Shown here: positions 63,871 to 64,000 of the stretch, piece by piece
Layout: the number at the start of each line of letters is the position of its first letter
Position numbering within the stretch: the stretch's first letter is position 1
Translations under genes and position numbers: made by a program
Assembly: GCA_000499405.2 (NCBI GenBank)
Contig: HG738140.1
Span: forward strand, 2,561,024-2,625,023
Source of the DNA: Onchocerca volvulus
Lineage: Eukaryota; Nematoda; Chromadorea; Rhabditida; Onchocercidae
DNA length: 64,000 nt
Direction of reading: 5' to 3'
The notes under the pieces: model-generated
What the model saw: the letters and a program-made list of their open reading frames with translations, nothing else
Told to the model about the DNA's origin: nothing
Databases searched by the model: none

Positions 63871-64000
63871 AAAAAAAAAGTTCTAGTGAATTAATTTAGA
63901 AGTAAATTGACATAATAATTGAAAAATTGATATAATAAAATTTTTGACAGCTTTTCATGATCAGTATATTTTGCAATTGAGCCATTAATGAAGGAGAAAA

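Overview
This window is A+T-rich eukaryotic DNA, full of homopolymer A/T runs. Its protein-coding genes are split into many short exons by mostly small GT-AG introns. The gene set points to an animal, and the compact layout points to a nematode: head-to-tail genes, and an AG acceptor a few bases before several start codons, as expected for spliced-leader trans-splicing. The base composition and long A/T runs resemble filarial/spirurid (clade III) worms. That placement is an inference, not something the sequence proves. I saw no bacterial, viral or CRISPR signature.

Layout, left to right. 1-876 (-): 5' part of an S-methyl-5'-thioadenosine phosphorylase (MTAP), running off the left edge; a decayed copy of one of its introns lies upstream. 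877-8098: about 7 kb with no supported gene. 8099-13289 (+): DDHD-domain phospholipase (ipla-1/DDHD1-2 family), 14 exons. 14535-26200 (+): a large multi-Tudor protein, about 21 exons, with a 2.95 kb first intron packed with tandem repeats. 26201-29014: 3' intergenic DNA with a possible alternative last exon. 29015-31348 (-): Bsx/Bsh-class homeobox gene (tab-1 type). 31349-36982: its large repeat-rich upstream region. Next come four genes in a row on the minus strand: WDR83/MORG1 (36983-39459), a C7orf25/UPF0415-family protein (39749-42942), LRR1, a CUL2 substrate receptor (44091-47406), and the cis-Golgi golgin GM130/GOLGA2 (49591-58271, 23 exons). 58272-63572 has no supported gene. 63573-63718 (-) is the last exon of a membrane protein whose remainder lies outside the window.

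The genes belong to unrelated pathways: purine/methionine salvage, phospholipid hydrolysis, small-RNA or germ-granule biology, neural fate, MAPK scaffold/splicing, cell-cycle ubiquitination and Golgi tethering. The WDR83 and C7orf25 genes are only 289 bp apart and look like an operon. The rest is ordinary core gene order rather than one functional system. The most unusual features are non-coding: a 70-bp minisatellite carrying TGACGTG, next to an ACGTG palindrome cluster in the Tudor gene intron; a perfect 23-bp hairpin with a third copy in a GM130 intron; and a 42-bp repeat in the homeobox intron whose period is exactly two coiled-coil heptads.

All exon boundaries were read by eye. For every complete gene the phases chain without a frame break, and the predicted lengths (312, 401, 430, 756, 931, 996 aa) are close to those I recall for the families.
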